The position numbers and the translations under genes were made by a program. 64,000 bases of DNA from Streptomyces sp. NBC_01116 (GTDB lineage Bacteria > Actinomycetota > Actinomycetes > Streptomycetales > Streptomycetaceae). Positions 63,785 through 64,000 of this stretch are shown piece after piece (the first letter of the stretch is position 1; each line of letters opens with the position of its first letter). The notes below the pieces were generated by a model, which did no database searches, was not told where the DNA came from, and saw only the letters and a list, made by a program, of their open reading frames with translations. The stretch covers positions 2,480,001 to 2,544,000 of the forward strand of contig NZ_CP108644.1 in assembly GCF_041435495.1 (NCBI RefSeq), in the 5' to 3' direction.

Positions 63785-64000
63785 ATGCGCAGCTACCAGC
63801 CGGACCTGACCCCGCCGTGGAAGAGGTCCGCCCCCGTGCCCGAGGTGCCCGCCGAGCCCGATCTGGTCGTGGAGGAGGTCTCCACCGGCTTCTGCGGGGC
63901 GGTGATCCGCTGCGAGAAGACGGCCCAGGGGCCGACGGTGACCCTGGAGGACCGCTTCGGCAAGCACCGGGTGTTCCCGATGGAGCCGCGCGGCTTCCTG
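63785..64000 (+). CDS. DUF3097 family protein (N-terminal part)
   Basis: The first 72 residues, cut by the window's right edge. MRSYQPDLTPPWKRSAPVPE and TGFCGAVIRCEKT, VTLEDRFGKHRVFPMEPRGF match DUF3097, a conserved actinobacterial protein of unknown function. ATG 63785, 34 bases after the MBL stop. Confidence 0.88.
   Translation, partial: MRSYQPDLTPPWKRSAPVPEVPAEPDLVVEEVSTGFCGAVIRCEKTAQGPTVTLEDRFGKHRVFPMEPRGFL

Overview
The window is chromosomal DNA of a high-GC actinomycete, almost certainly Streptomyces. GC is about 72-73% with strong third-position bias. GTG starts are frequent, promoters are Streptomyces-like, and the conserved order hrcA-dnaJ2-nitronate monooxygenase-rsmE-HIT-rnz-ada, phoH-ybeY-CNNM, era and leuA is typical of that genus. 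I see no rRNA, tRNA or CRISPR array. The first gene (class IV aminotransferase) and last gene (DUF3097) are cut by the window edges.

Layout. 0-10 kb: a small secreted membrane-anchored protein with a class F sortase, a TauE/SafE permease, nirBD nitrite reductase behind a GlnR-like site, a Tat-exported PhoX-like protein whose reading frame is continuous with nirD, a VOC protein and an ArsR-like regulator. 10-21 kb: ppdK, dusB, a MITE-like 164-bp inverted-repeat element, an N-terminally truncated arginine deiminase, a GAF-SpoIIE phosphatase, a divergent TetR/oxidoreductase pair, a methyltransferase and glutaminase. 21-31.5 kb is accessory: cupin, HAD, an alpha/beta hydrolase behind a 17-codon leader ORF, a secreted trypsin-like protease with its ribosome-binding site inside a long hairpin, small secreted or Ca-binding-like proteins, a DoxX/ECF41-type sigma pair, an XRE-DUF5753 regulator with two DUF397 paralogues, and four small unknown genes.

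31.5-64 kb is mostly core: glyS, the Zur-regulated zinc importer znuABC-like operon with zur, uppS, recO, a TerB protein, leuA with a leucine-codon leader peptide, a cytosolic M4 protease with its emfourin inhibitor, era, a WxL/DUF916 surface-protein pair, a catalytically degenerate cytidine-deaminase-like protein, an XRE regulator with an MFS pump, MmcQ/YjbR, CNNM, ybeY, phoH, a PfkB kinase, a second MFS transporter, adenosine deaminase, rnz, HIT, rsmE, nitronate monooxygenase, and dnaJ2-hrcA behind a CIRCE element.

The most interesting items are regulatory or architectural: the leader ORF before the hydrolase, the hairpin over the protease start, the nirD-phoX read-through frame, the sortase/substrate pair without an LPxTG motif, the WxL/DUF916 pair in an actinomycete, the emfourin-M4 pair, an ECF41-type promoter between sigma factor and DoxX, and several exact short tandem or inverted repeats at gene ends.
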